A stretch of 64,000 bases of DNA. Source: Salinispora mooreana. GTDB lineage: Bacteria > Actinomycetota > Actinomycetes > Mycobacteriales > Micromonosporaceae. The notes beneath the pieces are model-generated. The model saw only the letters and a list, made by a program, of their open reading frames with translations. It searched no databases and was not told the origin of the DNA. The position numbers and the translations under genes were made by a program. Positions 19,401-28,204 of this stretch are shown here, piece by piece; the first letter of the stretch is position 1; the number at the start of each line of letters is the position of its first letter. The stretch covers positions 890,107-954,106 of the forward strand of contig NZ_KB900614.1 of assembly GCF_000379065.1 (NCBI RefSeq), written 5' to 3'.

Positions 19401-19777
19401 TGCGGGTCAACCCCGTCCGGCAGCTCCACGACCCGGTTGACCGCGCTCTGTAGCTGGCTAACCGCCTCGTCCACATCGGTACCGAATTCGTACTCAACCT
19501 GGATGGTCGACGACCCCTCGCGCGAGGTGGAGGTGATCTTCTCCAGCCCGGCTACGCCCTGCAGACTGTTCTCGATCGGTGCGGTTACCTGCGACTCCAC
19601 AGCCTCCGGACCGGCGCCCGGATAGCCCGCCACGATAAAGGCGGCCGGGAACTCCAGCGACGGTAGGAGCTGCTGCTTCAGCGACGGTACGGCGAACGCT
19701 CCGAACACCGTGGTGACCACCGCGACAAGGGCTATCAGCCCTCTATTGGCAAGACTGAATCTGGCGAGCAGCGACAT
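16496..19777 (-). CDS. RND efflux transporter, HAE1/SwrC type
   Basis: A 1093-residue transporter of the AcrB/SwrC superfamily. It has an N-terminal helix (about 10-30), a large extracytoplasmic loop with porter subdomains, six helices including GRVVDDSIVVLENI, whose two adjacent Asp residues match the proton-relay pair of helix 4, then the second loop and six-helix repeat and a Pro/Ala-rich C-terminal tail. There is no adjacent membrane fusion protein or outer-membrane channel, as expected for Gram-positive SwrC-like pumps, which export lipopeptides or fatty acids. The ATG is at 19775-19777 and a strong terminator follows. Confidence 0.9.
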   Translation of the reverse strand: MSLLARFSLANRGLIALVAVVTTVFGAFAVPSLKQQLLPSLEFPAAFIVAGYPGAGPEAVESQVTAPIENSLQGVAGLEKITSTSREGSSTIQVEYEFGTDVDEAVSQLQSAVNRVVELPDGVDPQVIAGGTDDLPAVVLAASGDADQQALGEQLRGTVLPELAAIEGVRTVDLTGTRDEVVVITPDMAKITAAGIQPSAFGGALRANGVAIPAGAVVDGQQTLPVQVGTPLGTLDELRGVILTVAPAAPVRLGDVARVEQRLTPVTAITRTNGQESLGIAVTATPDGNAVEISQEIRDRLAELRTASGAELTVVFDQAPFVEKSIKGLATKGLIGLVMAALVILVFLLSVRSTVVTAVSIPLSVLVALIALWIGDYSLNLLTLGALTIAVGRVVDDSIVVLENIKRHLEYGESKQEAIRTAVREVAGAVTASTLTTVAVFAPIALVGGFIGQLFAPFAITVTVALLASLLVSLTLIPVLAYWFLQPAGKTAGAAAVRRAAEEKELRSPLQRAYLPVIGFATRERSTRWITLGLGVLVLFGTFGLSRQLETNFLDDSGQDTLTITQELPAGTGLAGTDAAAQQVEEVLAETEGIETYQVTAGAGGNPWAGASGNNVATWSLTLTDTDAEQMRAVLRGKFDEFGAEAGEFRFGTGQGGAAANQLEVVVQATDPATRTQAIDEVSAAMTGLSGVEDVTTSVATQVGQVAVTVDRAKAAAVGLTEARVGQLVAQAFRGAPLGQLTLEGQQRDVVLQTVQPPVSTEQLRALPVGAVTLGAIAEVSEVLGPQQITRIDGERSVSVTGTATGSDLGATSQELQERLDAIDVPGATFVIGGVSADQEEAFADLGLAVLAAIAIVFLIMVVTFRSLTQALILLVSVPFAATGAIGLLLATGTPLGVPALIGVLMLVGIVVTNAIVLLDLVNQYRAQGLGVREAVVEGGRRRLRPILMTAVATIFALLPMALGLTGEGGFISEPLAIVVIGGLLSSTLLTLVLVPTLYVMVEHAKESIRDWRAGRRGTRAVVEASAATSTSAEPAATEPGAAEPASPGAATVTATGEASGQPMPSPALVDGTDQFEVLRLPRSRTSPLPPAE

Positions 19778-19883
19778 CGGCTGGGCTCACTCCTGATGCG
19801 GGAAATGGGTGCGGGTGAGTCGAGTGTCCCGTACTGGTTCTGCACCGGTACGGCGGGGTTCGATCTCAGCGCCCCGCGAGTTT

Positions 19884-19906
19884 GCTCGCCGGTATCACGG
19901 GCGAGC
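19884..19906 (-). terminator. Hairpin after thrC
   Basis: A perfect 7-bp stem (GCTCGCC / GGCGAGC) with a 9-base loop, 13 bp downstream of the thrC stop at 19919. Probably marks the end of the lysA-hom-thrC unit. Confidence 0.5.
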
Positions 19907-19918
19907 CCCGCCCCGCCC

Positions 19919-20968
19919 TCAGGTCAGATCGAGTGAACGGGCCGCGGCCAGGGGGTCATTGGCGATGGTCACCGGCGCGGGGGCAGTCGAGATCGCCCAC
20001 TCCGGGTCTTTCAGACCATGACCAGTCACCGTGCAGACAACCGTCGAACCCGGCGGCACCGTACCCGCGGCGGCCTGCTGGAGCAGTCCGGCGACACTCG
20101 CGGCGCTGCCCAACTCGACGAAGCTCCCGACATCGCGAGCGAGCAGCCGGTAGGCGGTCAGGATCTCCCGGTCGGTGACCGCGGCGATCAGACCGCCCGA
20201 GGCGTCCCGGGCATCCAGTGCTCTCGGCCAACTCGCCGGATTGCCGATCCGGATTGCGGTGGCGATGGTGGCTGGTTCCCGCACCGCCTGGCCGGTGACG
20301 ATCGGCGCGGCGCCAGCGGCCTGAAAACCGTAGAGTTTCGGGGCCCGGGTGATATTTCCGGCCGCCTGTTCCTCCGAGTAGCCGAGCCAGTAGGCGGAGA
20401 TGTTCCCCGCATTACCGACCGGCATGCAGTGGATGTCCGGCGCCGCGCCGAGCGCCTCGACGATCTCGAACGCGGCGGTCTTCTGGCCGTGTAGGCGATC
20501 GATGTTCACCGAGTTCACCAGGGCCACCGGATAGTCCTGGGCGAGCTTGGCGGCCAGCGCCAGGCAGTCATCGAAGTTGCCGCTGACCTGAAGCAGGCGA
20601 GCACCGTGCACCAGCGCCTGGGCGAGTTTGCCCAGCGCGATCTTGCCCTGCGGCACCAGCACTGCGCAGGTCAGGCCAGCTCGCGCCGCGTAGGCCGCGG
20701 CCGAGGCACTGGTGTTGCCGGTCGAGGCACAAATGATCACCTTGTTGTCAGCCTCGACCGCTTTGGAGACCGCGACGGTCATCCCGCGGTCCTTGAAGGA
20801 GCCGGTCGGGTTGGCGCCCTCGACCTTCAGATAGACCTCGCACCTGGTCCGCGCCGACAGCACCGGCGCCGGCAGCAGTGGGGTGTTCCCCTCGTGCAGG
20901 GTGACAACCGGGGTGGTCGCCGTAACCGGCAGCCGACCTCGATACGCGTCGATAAGACCCCGCCACAT
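19919..20968 (-). CDS. thrC: Threonine synthase
   Basis: A 349-residue PLP enzyme that converts O-phosphohomoserine to threonine. The PLP lysine lies in [11 protein letters not shown] (about residue 60) and the phosphate-binding loop is [13 protein letters not shown]. The length fits the short actinobacterial type. A GGAGGAGACGAC ribosome binding site precedes the ATG at 20966-20968. It lies 35 bp downstream of hom and is probably cotranscribed with hom and lysA. Confidence 0.96.
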   Translation of the reverse strand: MWRGLIDAYRGRLPVTATTPVVTLHEGNTPLLPAPVLSARTRCEVYLKVEGANPTGSFKDRGMTVAVSKAVEADNKVIICASTGNTSASAAAYAARAGLTCAVLVPQGKIALGKLAQALVHGARLLQVSGNFDDCLALAAKLAQDYPVALVNSVNIDRLHGQKTAAFEIVEALGAAPDIHCMPVGNAGNISAYWLGYSEEQAAGNITRAPKLYGFQAAGAAPIVTGQAVREPATIATAIRIGNPASWPRALDARDASGGLIAAVTDREILTAYRLLARDVGSFVELGSAASVAGLLQQAAAGTVPPGSTVVCTVTGHGLKDPEWAISTAPAPVTIANDPLAAARSLDLT

Positions 20969-21003
20969 GTCGTCTCCTCCGCCTCTCCCCGGCCCGGACT
21001 GGG

Positions 21004-22329
21004 CTATGCGCTGCCCTCGACCCGCAGCACGCTGGCTACCGACCGGACCGCGTCCAGCCCGCGCAATGCCTGGACCGTCGCGGCGAGTGCGGCATCCGGC
21101 GCGACATGGGTGACGATGACCAGGTCGGCATCGTCGTCCCGGCCGGCCGCGCCGCTGCCCGCGGCACCCTGCCGAACGGTTGCTATCGATACACCGTGCT
21201 GCGCGAACACACCCGCCACCGCCGCCAACACCCCGGGACGGTCGGTCACGTCGAGGCTGATGTGGTAGCGGGTGAGCGCCTCCCCCATCGGCCGCACCGG
21301 CAGGTCGGCGTAGGCGGACTCACTGGCCGCCCGGACCCCGGCGAGCCGGTTGCGGGAGACCGCCACCACGTCGCCGAGCACCGCGCTGGCGGTCGGCGCC
21401 CCACCCGCACCCGGCCCGTAGAACATCAACTGCCCCGCCGCCTCGGCCTCCACGAACACCGCGTTGAAGGCGTCACCCACGCTGGCGAGGGGGTGGGTGA
21501 GCGGAATCATCGCCGGATGCACCCGTACGCTGACGGTCTCCCGGCCATCCGCGGCGGTGCCCCGCGCTGCGATGCAGAGCAGCTTGATGGTGCAGCCCAT
21601 CGCCTTGGCGCTGGCGACATCGGCGGCGGCCACCTCGGTGATGCCCTCCCGGTGCACATCCGCCGCGCCGACCCGGGTATGGAACGCCAGTGAGGCGAGG
21701 ATCGCCGCCTTGGCCGCCGCGTCGAAACCCTCCACGTCGGCCGTCGGGTCAGCCTCGGCGTACCCCAGATCAGTCGCCTCGGCCAACGCCTCGGCGAAGC
21801 CGGCGCCGGTGCTGTCCATGGCGGAGAGGATGAAGTTGGTGGTGCCATTGACGATGCCGGTCACCCGGGTGACCCGGTCCCCGTGCAACGACTCCCGCAG
21901 CGGGCGCAGCAGGGGGATCGCGCCGGCCACGGCCGCCTCGTAGTAGAGGTCGCCCCCGCCCTGCGCCGCCGCGTCGTGCAGCGACCCGCCGTCCTCGGCG
22001 AGCAGCGCCTTGTTCGCGGTTACCACGCTCTTACCCGCCCGCAGCGCCTCCACCAGCCAGCTCCGGGCCGGTTCGATGCCGCCGACGCACTCGACCACCA
22101 CGTCGATGTCGTCCCGTTTGACCAGGTCGAGCGGGTCAGCGGTGAAGACGAGAGGATCGACCGGCAACTCCCCCCGGTCCCGGCCGATCCGCCGGACAGC
22201 GATGCCGGCGATCTCCAGCGGGGCACCGATCCGGGCGGCGAGATCGGCGGACTGCGAGTGCAGCAGCCGAACCACCTCGCTGCCGACCGTGCCGCAGCCG
22301 AGCAGCGCCAAGCGCACAGGTGATGTCAT
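21004..22329 (-). CDS. hom: Homoserine dehydrogenase
   Basis: A 441-residue NAD(P)H-dependent enzyme that reduces aspartate semialdehyde to homoserine, the branch to threonine and methionine. The N-terminal Rossmann motif is [17 protein letters not shown]; the catalytic domain contains NGTTNFILS and the E-A-D-P ([12 protein letters not shown]) region. A C-terminal ACT domain (about 350-435, [21 protein letters not shown]) would mediate threonine feedback inhibition. The ATG overlaps the lysA stop as ATGA, so lysA and hom are translationally coupled. Confidence 0.96.
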   Translation of the reverse strand: MTSPVRLALLGCGTVGSEVVRLLHSQSADLAARIGAPLEIAGIAVRRIGRDRGELPVDPLVFTADPLDLVKRDDIDVVVECVGGIEPARSWLVEALRAGKSVVTANKALLAEDGGSLHDAAAQGGGDLYYEAAVAGAIPLLRPLRESLHGDRVTRVTGIVNGTTNFILSAMDSTGAGFAEALAEATDLGYAEADPTADVEGFDAAAKAAILASLAFHTRVGAADVHREGITEVAAADVASAKAMGCTIKLLCIAARGTAADGRETVSVRVHPAMIPLTHPLASVGDAFNAVFVEAEAAGQLMFYGPGAGGAPTASAVLGDVVAVSRNRLAGVRAASESAYADLPVRPMGEALTRYHISLDVTDRPGVLAAVAGVFAQHGVSIATVRQGAAGSGAAGRDDDADLVIVTHVAPDAALAATVQALRGLDAVRSVASVLRVEGSA

Positions 22330-23738
22330 CCCACATCCAAAGCGAGCAGATCCTCTTCGGTTTCCCGGCGGACGATCAGGCGAGCCCGGCCGTCACGCAC
22401 CGCGACCACCGGAGGGCGCGGTACATGGTTGTAGTTGCTGGCCATACTCCGGCAGTAGGCACCCGTGCCGGGCACGGCGACAAGATCTCCGGGCTGCACG
22501 TCGGCGGGCAGGAATTCATCCTTGACCACGATGTCCCCAGACTCACAGTGCTTTCCCACAACGCGGGCAAGCACCGGCTCGGCGACGCTCGCTCGGGACG
22601 CCAGAGTCGCCGAGTACGACGCGTCGTAGAGCGCGGTTCGGATGTTGTCGCTCATGCCACCGTCAACACTCACATAACAACGACGCCCATCGGCCGCGTC
22701 CCCACCGGCGCCGACCGGCACCGACTTGACCGTGCCCACCTCGTAGAGCGTGAACATGGCCGGGCCGACGATCGCCCGGCCCGGCTCGATCGACAGGTGC
22801 GGCACAGCCAGCCGCTCGGCGGCACACTCCCCGTCAACGATTTTGCGTAGTCGCTTCGCCAGGTCGGCCGGCGTGGCCGGGTCGTCCTGCGAGGTGTACG
22901 CGATGCCGAAGCCGCCGCCCAGGTCCAGCTCCGGTAGCTGCACCCCCCGCGCGTCGCGGATCTGCGCCTGCAGCGCCAGCACCCGGCGGGCGGAGACCTC
23001 GAAACCGCTCGCATCGAAGATCTGCGACCCGATGTGCGAGTGCAGACCGCGCAGCTCCAGCACGTCCTCGTCGAGAATGCGCAGCACGGCGGCGATCGCC
23101 GCGCCGTCCGCCAGCGAGAAACCGAACTTCTGGTCCTCGTGCGCGGTGGCGATGAACTCGTGCGTGTGCGCCTCCACGCCAACGGTGACCCGCACCAACA
23201 CCCGGGGGCGGACGTCCCGCTCGCGAGCCAACGCGGTAAGCCGGTCGATCTCGTGGGATGAGTCGACGATGATCCGCCCCACCCCGACCTCCACCGCCCG
23301 ACTCAGCTCGGCGATCGACTTGTTGTTGCCGTGGAAGCCGATCCGCTCCGGTGGCATCCCGGCCGCCAGCGCGGTAGCCAACTCGCCACCACTGCACACG
23401 TCCAGGTACAGGCCCTCCTCGGCGACCATTCGGGCAACCGCACGGCAGAGGAAGGCCTTACCGGCGTAGTAGACATCCTCGGTCGGGAAGGCGGCACGGA
23501 AATCCCGGCAGCGGCTCCGCAGGTCCTCCTCGTCCAGGAGGTACACCGCGGTGCCGAACTGGGCCGCGAGATCCCGTACCGAGCAGCCCGCGACGGCGAG
23601 CGCGCCGTCCCCCGCCCGGCTGACGGTACGCGGCCACAGCGCGGGTATCAGGGCGTTAACGTCCCGCGGGGCCCGCAGCCACGCCGCCCCCTGGCTGCCG
23701 ATCTCCCCGTGCAGGGCGCCGGCCTCATGTGCGCGCAT
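22326..23738 (-). CDS. lysA: Diaminopimelate decarboxylase
   Basis: A 470-residue PLP enzyme for the last step of lysine synthesis. The PLP lysine is in VYYAGKAFLC; HSHIGSQIF and the C-terminal GAYCRSMASNYN motif give the remaining active-site residues of the fold-III barrel and beta domain. The ATG at 23736-23738 overlaps the edge of a tandem repeat array, and the repeat itself supplies a GGAG seven bases upstream, an unusual origin for a ribosome binding site. The N-terminal 40 residues before the conserved region are not well conserved in the family, so the true start could be internal. Confidence 0.93.
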   Translation of the reverse strand: MRAHEAGALHGEIGSQGAAWLRAPRDVNALIPALWPRTVSRAGDGALAVAGCSVRDLAAQFGTAVYLLDEEDLRSRCRDFRAAFPTEDVYYAGKAFLCRAVARMVAEEGLYLDVCSGGELATALAAGMPPERIGFHGNNKSIAELSRAVEVGVGRIIVDSSHEIDRLTALARERDVRPRVLVRVTVGVEAHTHEFIATAHEDQKFGFSLADGAAIAAVLRILDEDVLELRGLHSHIGSQIFDASGFEVSARRVLALQAQIRDARGVQLPELDLGGGFGIAYTSQDDPATPADLAKRLRKIVDGECAAERLAVPHLSIEPGRAIVGPAMFTLYEVGTVKSVPVGAGGDAADGRRCYVSVDGGMSDNIRTALYDASYSATLASRASVAEPVLARVVGKHCESGDIVVKDEFLPADVQPGDLVAVPGTGAYCRSMASNYNHVPRPPVVAVRDGRARLIVRRETEEDLLALDVG

Positions 23739-23904
23739 TACTTGTCTCCGCTTCCCGACTGCGGGGCTCGCAAGCTCACTCCTCGCGCTCGCACTACTTG
23801 TCTCCGCTTCCCGACTGCGGGGCTCGCAAGCTCACTCCTCGCGCTCGCACTACTTGTCTCCGCTTCCCGACTGCGGGGCTCGCAAGCTCACTCCTCGCGC
23901 TCGC
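23737..23904. repeat. Three perfect-length 56-bp tandem repeats between argS and lysA
   Basis: Units at 23737-23792, 23793-23848 and 23849-23904, identical except one base in the first copy. Each unit reads ACTACTTGTCTCCGC at its plus-strand start and ends CTCCTCGCGCTCGC, and holds a CCCG-ACTG-CGGG hairpin. Because 56 is not a multiple of three, all frames shift from unit to unit. The array fills nearly the whole gap: three bases remain before the argS stop and two bases are shared with the lysA ATG. Similar short GC-rich intergenic repeats occur in Micromonosporaceae genomes, from memory. Confidence 0.95.
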
Positions 23905-23907
23905 ATG

Positions 23908-25572
23908 TCACATCCGCTCTGGGGCCGTGACGCCGAGCAGCCGCAGGCCGTTGGCGATGACCACGCGGGTGGCGTCGTTGATCCAGAGCCGGGCGCGGTG
24001 CAGGTCGGTGATCTTCTCGTCGCCCCGCGGCAGCACCCGACAGTTGTCATAGAAGCGGTGGTACGCCCCGGCCAGGTCCTCCAGGTAGCGGGCGATCCGG
24101 TGTGGCTCCCGCAGCTCGGCGGCGGTGGCCACCACGGCGGGGAACTCGGCCAGCGCCTTCAACAGCTCGTTTTCCTTGTCATGGTCGAGCAGCTCGGGGT
24201 GGAAGTCCGCCGAGCCACCCCGGGCCAGCCCGACCTCCGCGGCATTGCGCCCCACATTCGCCGTACGCGCCGCCACGTACTGCACGTAGTAGACCGGGTT
24301 GTCGCGGCTGGCCCGGGTCCACAGCTCGATGTCGATGTCGATCGGGGAGTCGGTGGAGTAGCGCGCCAGCGCGTACCGGGCGGCGTCCACACCGATCGCG
24401 TCGACCAGGTCCTCCAGGCTCACCACGGTGCCGGCTCGCTTACTCATCCGCACCGGGGCCCCGTCCCGGACCAGGTTGACCATCTGCCCGATGAGGATCT
24501 CCAGGTTGCGGCTCGGGTCGTCGCCGAAGCAGGCGACCATCGCCTTCATCCGGCCCAGGTAGCCGTGGTGGTCCGCGCCGAGCATCAGCACGACCCGCTC
24601 GAAGCCGCGCTCCCGCTTGTCCAGGTAGTAGGCGCAGTCCGCGGCGAAGTACGTCCACTCGCCGTCGGACTTGCGCAGCACCCGGTCCTTGTCGTCGCCG
24701 AAGTCGGTGGTGCGCAGCCAGGTGGCGCCGTCGGCTTCGAAGATGTGGCCCTGCTGCCGGAGCCGCTCCAGGGCGAGCTCCAACTCACCCCGGTCGTGCA
24801 GGTCCTTTTCGTTGAAGTAGGTGTCGAACTCCACGCCGAAGTCACGCAGCGACGACTTGATCTCCGCGAACATCAACTCGACGCCCTCGACCCGGAACAC
24901 CTCCTGGGCGGCGGCGGCGTCGAGCGCCAGCACGTCCGGCCGCCGGGACTGGACCTGCTGCGCGATCTCCGCAAGGTACGCGCCGGCGTACCCGTCCTCC
25001 GGCGGCGGCTCCCCCTTCGCCGCAGCCAGCAGGGAGCGGGCGAACCGATCGATCTGCGAACCGGCGTCGTTGAAGTAGTACTCGGTGGCGACCGCAGCCC
25101 CGGTGGCGCGCAGCAACCGGCTCAACGCGTCACCGACCGCCGCCCACCGGACGCCGCCGATGTGCACCGGGCCGGTGGGATTGGCCGACACGAACTCGAG
25201 GTTGATCGACTGACCGGCGAGCCGGCCACTGCGGCCGTACTCCGCGCCGGTCTCGACGATCACCTGGGCCAGCTGGCCCGCGGCGGCCGCGTCGAGGCGG
25301 ATGTTCAGGAAGCCCGGGCCGGCGATCTCCACCGACTTGACCCCCACGGCCTGGCCGAGCTGCTCGGCCAGCGCAGCGGCGAGCTCCCGGGGCGGGACTC
25401 CCACCTTCTTGCTGAGCTGCAGGGCCAGCGTCGAGGCGTAGTCCCCGTGCTCGACGTTGCGGGGTCGCTCCACCGCGGTCTGCTCCGGAAGCGTGGAGCG
25501 GTCCAGGCCCCGCTCGGTAAAGACGGCGTGGGCTGCGGTGAGGACGACCTCGGCGAGTTCTGCGGGAGTCAC
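23908..25572 (-). CDS. argS: Arginyl-tRNA synthetase
   Basis: A 554-residue class I synthetase that charges tRNA-Arg. It has an N-terminal Add-1 domain (1-110), the HIGH motif as HIGG in [12 protein letters not shown], a KMSKS-like loop [10 protein letters not shown] and the C-terminal DALR anticodon-binding helices ending [16 protein letters not shown] start is used at 25570-25572. It precedes lysA on the same strand, as in other actinobacteria, but the intervening gap consists only of tandem repeats. Confidence 0.97.
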   Translation of the reverse strand: MTPAELAEVVLTAAHAVFTERGLDRSTLPEQTAVERPRNVEHGDYASTLALQLSKKVGVPPRELAAALAEQLGQAVGVKSVEIAGPGFLNIRLDAAAAGQLAQVIVETGAEYGRSGRLAGQSINLEFVSANPTGPVHIGGVRWAAVGDALSRLLRATGAAVATEYYFNDAGSQIDRFARSLLAAAKGEPPPEDGYAGAYLAEIAQQVQSRRPDVLALDAAAAQEVFRVEGVELMFAEIKSSLRDFGVEFDTYFNEKDLHDRGELELALERLRQQGHIFEADGATWLRTTDFGDDKDRVLRKSDGEWTYFAADCAYYLDKRERGFERVVLMLGADHHGYLGRMKAMVACFGDDPSRNLEILIGQMVNLVRDGAPVRMSKRAGTVVSLEDLVDAIGVDAARYALARYSTDSPIDIDIELWTRASRDNPVYYVQYVAARTANVGRNAAEVGLARGGSADFHPELLDHDKENELLKALAEFPAVVATAAELREPHRIARYLEDLAGAYHRFYDNCRVLPRGDEKITDLHRARLWINDATRVVIANGLRLLGVTAPERM

Positions 25573-25672
25573 CGAACCATGCTATCGGGGGTAGACTCAG
25601 TCCCCGCGGCGGCGACCCAGCATGTGACCCCAGCCCGCCAGATCCCCCGACCGACCGACCTGACGAGGCCCG

Positions 25673-26488
25673 ATGAGCATCAGCACCCCGGGCGGCCCGG
25701 AACGCCACCCGACCGTTGCCAGCAGCACGAAGAAGTCAGCCGGGGGCAGGCCGGCCAAGCCCGGATCCGGCACGCCAGCGGGGGGCAGACCGGGGTCCGG
25801 TAAACCAGTGGGCAGTCAGCGCGGCGGCAAGAAGCCACGCAAGCCGATCACTCCGGTCAGGGTGAGCCAGGAGCGCAACTGGGGGCCGATCGCCCTCTTC
25901 GTTGCCGTCGGCGTGCTCGCTGTCGCAATCGTCGGCTACGGCGGCTGGGCGGCATTCCAGGGCTCCAAGCCGTGGGACGAACGGGCGAACGAGATCGCCG
26001 GCATCGTCAACTACCGCGAGAAGGACCCGGAGCTGGTCACGGGCGGCAACCACCAGCAGGGCTCAATCCAGTACTCCGTCCTACCCCCGGTCGCCGGCCC
26101 ACACAACGACGCCTGGCAGAACTGCATGGGCGACATCTACGACGCACCGATCGCCAGCGAGCACGCGGTGCACAGCCTGGAGCACGGCGCGGTGTGGATC
26201 ACTTACCAGCCCGACCTCGACGCCGGCCAGGTCGAGAAGTTGGCCGAGCGGGTACGCGGCAACGAGAAGCTCCTCCTCAGCCCGTACGAAGGCCTGGACC
26301 AGGCGATCTCGCTCCAGGCCTGGGGCTACCAGCTCAAGGTCGACAACGCCGACGACGGCCGGATCGACGATTTCATCAAGACGCTGAAGGTCAATGCCTC
26401 TGTCGAGGGGCCAACCGCCCTCTGCGCTCAGGGCGTCACCGCCACCGGCACCACGCCGCGGGAGCTCGGCCCGCAGATGCCGCAGTAG
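25673..26488 (+). CDS. Membrane-anchored DUF3105 protein
   Basis: A 271-residue protein. Residues 1-60 are Lys/Pro/Gly-rich and disordered, 63-88 form one membrane helix (ALFVAVGVLAVAIVGYGGW), and the rest faces outward. The DUF3105 core has NHQQG..Y...PPVAGPHND and EHAVHSLEHGAVWITYQPD, whose several His and Glu residues look like a metal site. Function unknown. GAGG precedes the ATG by four bases. It is followed after 12 bp by a DUF305 gene, a pairing common in actinobacteria, so the two probably act together outside the membrane. Confidence 0.85.
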   Translation: MSISTPGGPERHPTVASSTKKSAGGRPAKPGSGTPAGGRPGSGKPVGSQRGGKKPRKPITPVRVSQERNWGPIALFVAVGVLAVAIVGYGGWAAFQGSKPWDERANEIAGIVNYREKDPELVTGGNHQQGSIQYSVLPPVAGPHNDAWQNCMGDIYDAPIASEHAVHSLEHGAVWITYQPDLDAGQVEKLAERVRGNEKLLLSPYEGLDQAISLQAWGYQLKVDNADDGRIDDFIKTLKVNASVEGPTALCAQGVTATGTTPRELGPQMPQ

Positions 26489-26500
26489 TTAGGAGCCGGG

Positions 26501-27166
26501 ATGTCCGTCCGCACGCCCCTCGAAGAAAAGCCAGACGGGGCTCCGCCCGCCGCCAGCGCCCGTCGCCCCGCTACCCGGTTCGGCACGGCGACGATGGCGA
26601 TCGCCATCGTGATCGGCCTCCTGCTCGGCTATGCGGGCGGCCTACTCACCCCCAACCTCAACCGGCCCGGGGACACCTCCGCCGAGGCGGGCTTCGCCCG
26701 GGACATGACCACCCACCACGCCCAGGCGGTGGAGATGGGGTTGATCGCCTTCAAGCACGGCACGGACCGGGAGGTCCAGACGATCGGTAGCGACATCGCC
26801 CTCGGTCAGCAGGGTGACATCGGCATCATGCAGGCCTGGCTACGGTCGTGGGAGCTGGACCCGACCGGCTCCGAGCCCCGGATGGCGTGGGTACCGGACG
26901 GCACCGAGATGATCCGTGACGGGCTGATGCCGGGGATGGCCACTGCGGAGCAGATGACACAGCTACGGGAGGCCCGGGGCACGGAGGTGGATGTCCTCTT
27001 CCTCGAGCTGATGATCACGCACCACATCGGCGGCATCCACATGGTTGATGCGCTGCTCGACCAGAGCGACGAGAAGGACGTGGTCCAGACCGCGCAGACC
27101 ATGAAGAACACCCAGCAGACAGATCTGACCAACCTGCGCAACGCACTCGAGCGCATCCGGGGCTGA
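26501..27166 (+). CDS. DUF305 membrane-anchored protein
   Basis: A 221-residue protein with one N-terminal membrane helix (about 25-50) and an outward helical DUF305 domain. Two His-rich motifs are duplicated: FARDMTTHHAQAVEMG near residue 68 and LMITHHIGGIHMVDALL near 170, typical of this ferritin-like, probably metal-binding fold. Related proteins occur in copper-handling clusters, but nothing here proves copper. An AGGAG lies just before the ATG. A terminator follows at 27188. Confidence 0.87.
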   Translation: MSVRTPLEEKPDGAPPAASARRPATRFGTATMAIAIVIGLLLGYAGGLLTPNLNRPGDTSAEAGFARDMTTHHAQAVEMGLIAFKHGTDREVQTIGSDIALGQQGDIGIMQAWLRSWELDPTGSEPRMAWVPDGTEMIRDGLMPGMATAEQMTQLREARGTEVDVLFLELMITHHIGGIHMVDALLDQSDEKDVVQTAQTMKNTQQTDLTNLRNALERIRG

Positions 27167-27187
27167 TCGGGCGGCTGGGCTGTCCTG

Positions 27188-27219
27188 CGACCCGCACCAC
27201 CACGGGATGGTGCGGGTCG
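27188..27219 (+). terminator. Terminator after the DUF3105-DUF305 pair
   Basis: A perfect 12-bp stem (27188-27199 with 27208-27219), an 8-base loop and a short T run after it. It lies 21 bp downstream of the DUF305 stop. Confidence 0.85.
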
Positions 27220-27417
27220 TTTGTCATGGTCAGAGGTGCGCACCGCGGGCCCGCCGAGCCCGGTCCCACCCAACGGGCCAGACCCGGACCGGCCATACCC
27301 CACTGAGGAAGCAAGTCCGATTCGAGAGGTTGATCCCTCTCCGGGCGAATACATCTCAAAGAGAAGTTTCTCCGCACATATCGTGACCAGTTGCGATTCG
27401 GGCTCGTTGCGTAAGAC

Positions 27418-28110
27418 GTGGGTGTTGCACTGAGAGACGCACGGCGTTCGGTCACCAGCTGGTGTCGGCGCCACACAATCGGCGGTGACGGGGCGGTGGC
27501 GGCCGTCCGTCGCGGAGTGCGGCAGAGCGAGCCAGGAGCGCTCAGCCGCGAACAGGAACTCGAGCTGATCGACACCTTGCGGGGCAGCTACCCCGACGCG
27601 TTCGGCTTGGACGAGGAGCTCTGGACGCGACAGGGCCTACACACCCTCATCCAGAACCGGTTCGGGTTGCCGCTCGACCCCGGCGCCGTCGGGGTGTATC
27701 TGCGAGCGTGGGGACTCGGTCCACGGGAGCCACGCGAGCGCGCCTGCGGGCTCTGCGTCGGCACGGTGGAGCGATGGGTGCGCACCGAGTACCCAGCGAT
27801 CATCCGGGCCGCTCAGGAGCACCTGGCCGACGTGCACTGGATCGGCCGGATCCGGCTCCGCGGCACGATGCCGGCGGCGGACATCATCTCCGCGGTCTCG
27901 TCCCGAGGGCGGGTCCAATTCATGATCACCACGCCGTCGGTGGACCCCCCGCTCCCGCGTGACTTTGTACTCCGGCTCAGCGGAGCGGAGCAACGCACCG
28001 TCCACCTGATCGTTGACGGCTCGTGGCCCCGCAATGAGTGGCCACGTCGGCTACCCCGCCGCATCGCGCTACACCCGTTGCCGAGCTGCGGTCGCGCCGT
28101 CGCCGCGTGA
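27418..28110 (+). CDS. Domesticated or decayed IS630-type transposase-like protein
   Basis: A 230-residue protein. Residues 45-105 match the winged helix-turn-helix of IS630 transposases (LSREQELELI, ELWTRQGLHTLIQNRFGL, YLRAWGLGP), and 115-130 the W...YP.I linker. The DDE core is damaged: the first catalytic position, normally W.DE, reads HWIGRIRLRG; a core ISAVSSRGRVQFM is kept; the second acid survives in LIVDGSW; and the protein stops at LHPLPS, before the third acid. No flanking terminal repeats were seen. It should bind DNA but not transpose. GTG start at 27418, low confidence in the N-terminus. Confidence 0.7.
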   Translation: MGVALRDARRSVTSWCRRHTIGGDGAVAAVRRGVRQSEPGALSREQELELIDTLRGSYPDAFGLDEELWTRQGLHTLIQNRFGLPLDPGAVGVYLRAWGLGPREPRERACGLCVGTVERWVRTEYPAIIRAAQEHLADVHWIGRIRLRGTMPAADIISAVSSRGRVQFMITTPSVDPPLPRDFVLRLSGAEQRTVHLIVDGSWPRNEWPRRLPRRIALHPLPSCGRAVAA

Positions 28111-28159
28111 CCCCAGCTCGCCCGGACGCGGGCAACTGGAGCGCATCCGCGCATACCGA

Positions 28160-28190
28160 TTCGGTGATCGCGGGAGGGGTTTGCTACTCT
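28160..28190 (+). promoter_or_regulatory. Possible promoter of tRNA-Arg
   Basis: An extended -10-like TGCTACTCT ends at 28190, 15 bases before the tRNA, with a weak -35-like TTCGGT about 19 bases upstream. The match is modest. Confidence 0.3.
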
Positions 28191-28204
28191 TCTCCGGTCG
28201 CTGA

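Noticed and set aside
22326..23738. Lysine riboswitch or attenuator before lysA
   Set aside because: There is no room: the upstream gap is only the repeat array and shows no lysine-box structure.
23737..23904. Possible CRISPR array
   Set aside because: Units are directly contiguous with no unique spacers, there are only three, and no cas genes are nearby.
23551..25803. A 750-codon open frame on the plus strand across lysA start, repeats and argS
   Set aside because: Antisense to clear argS and lysA genes and open only because of GC-rich codon positions; no motif.
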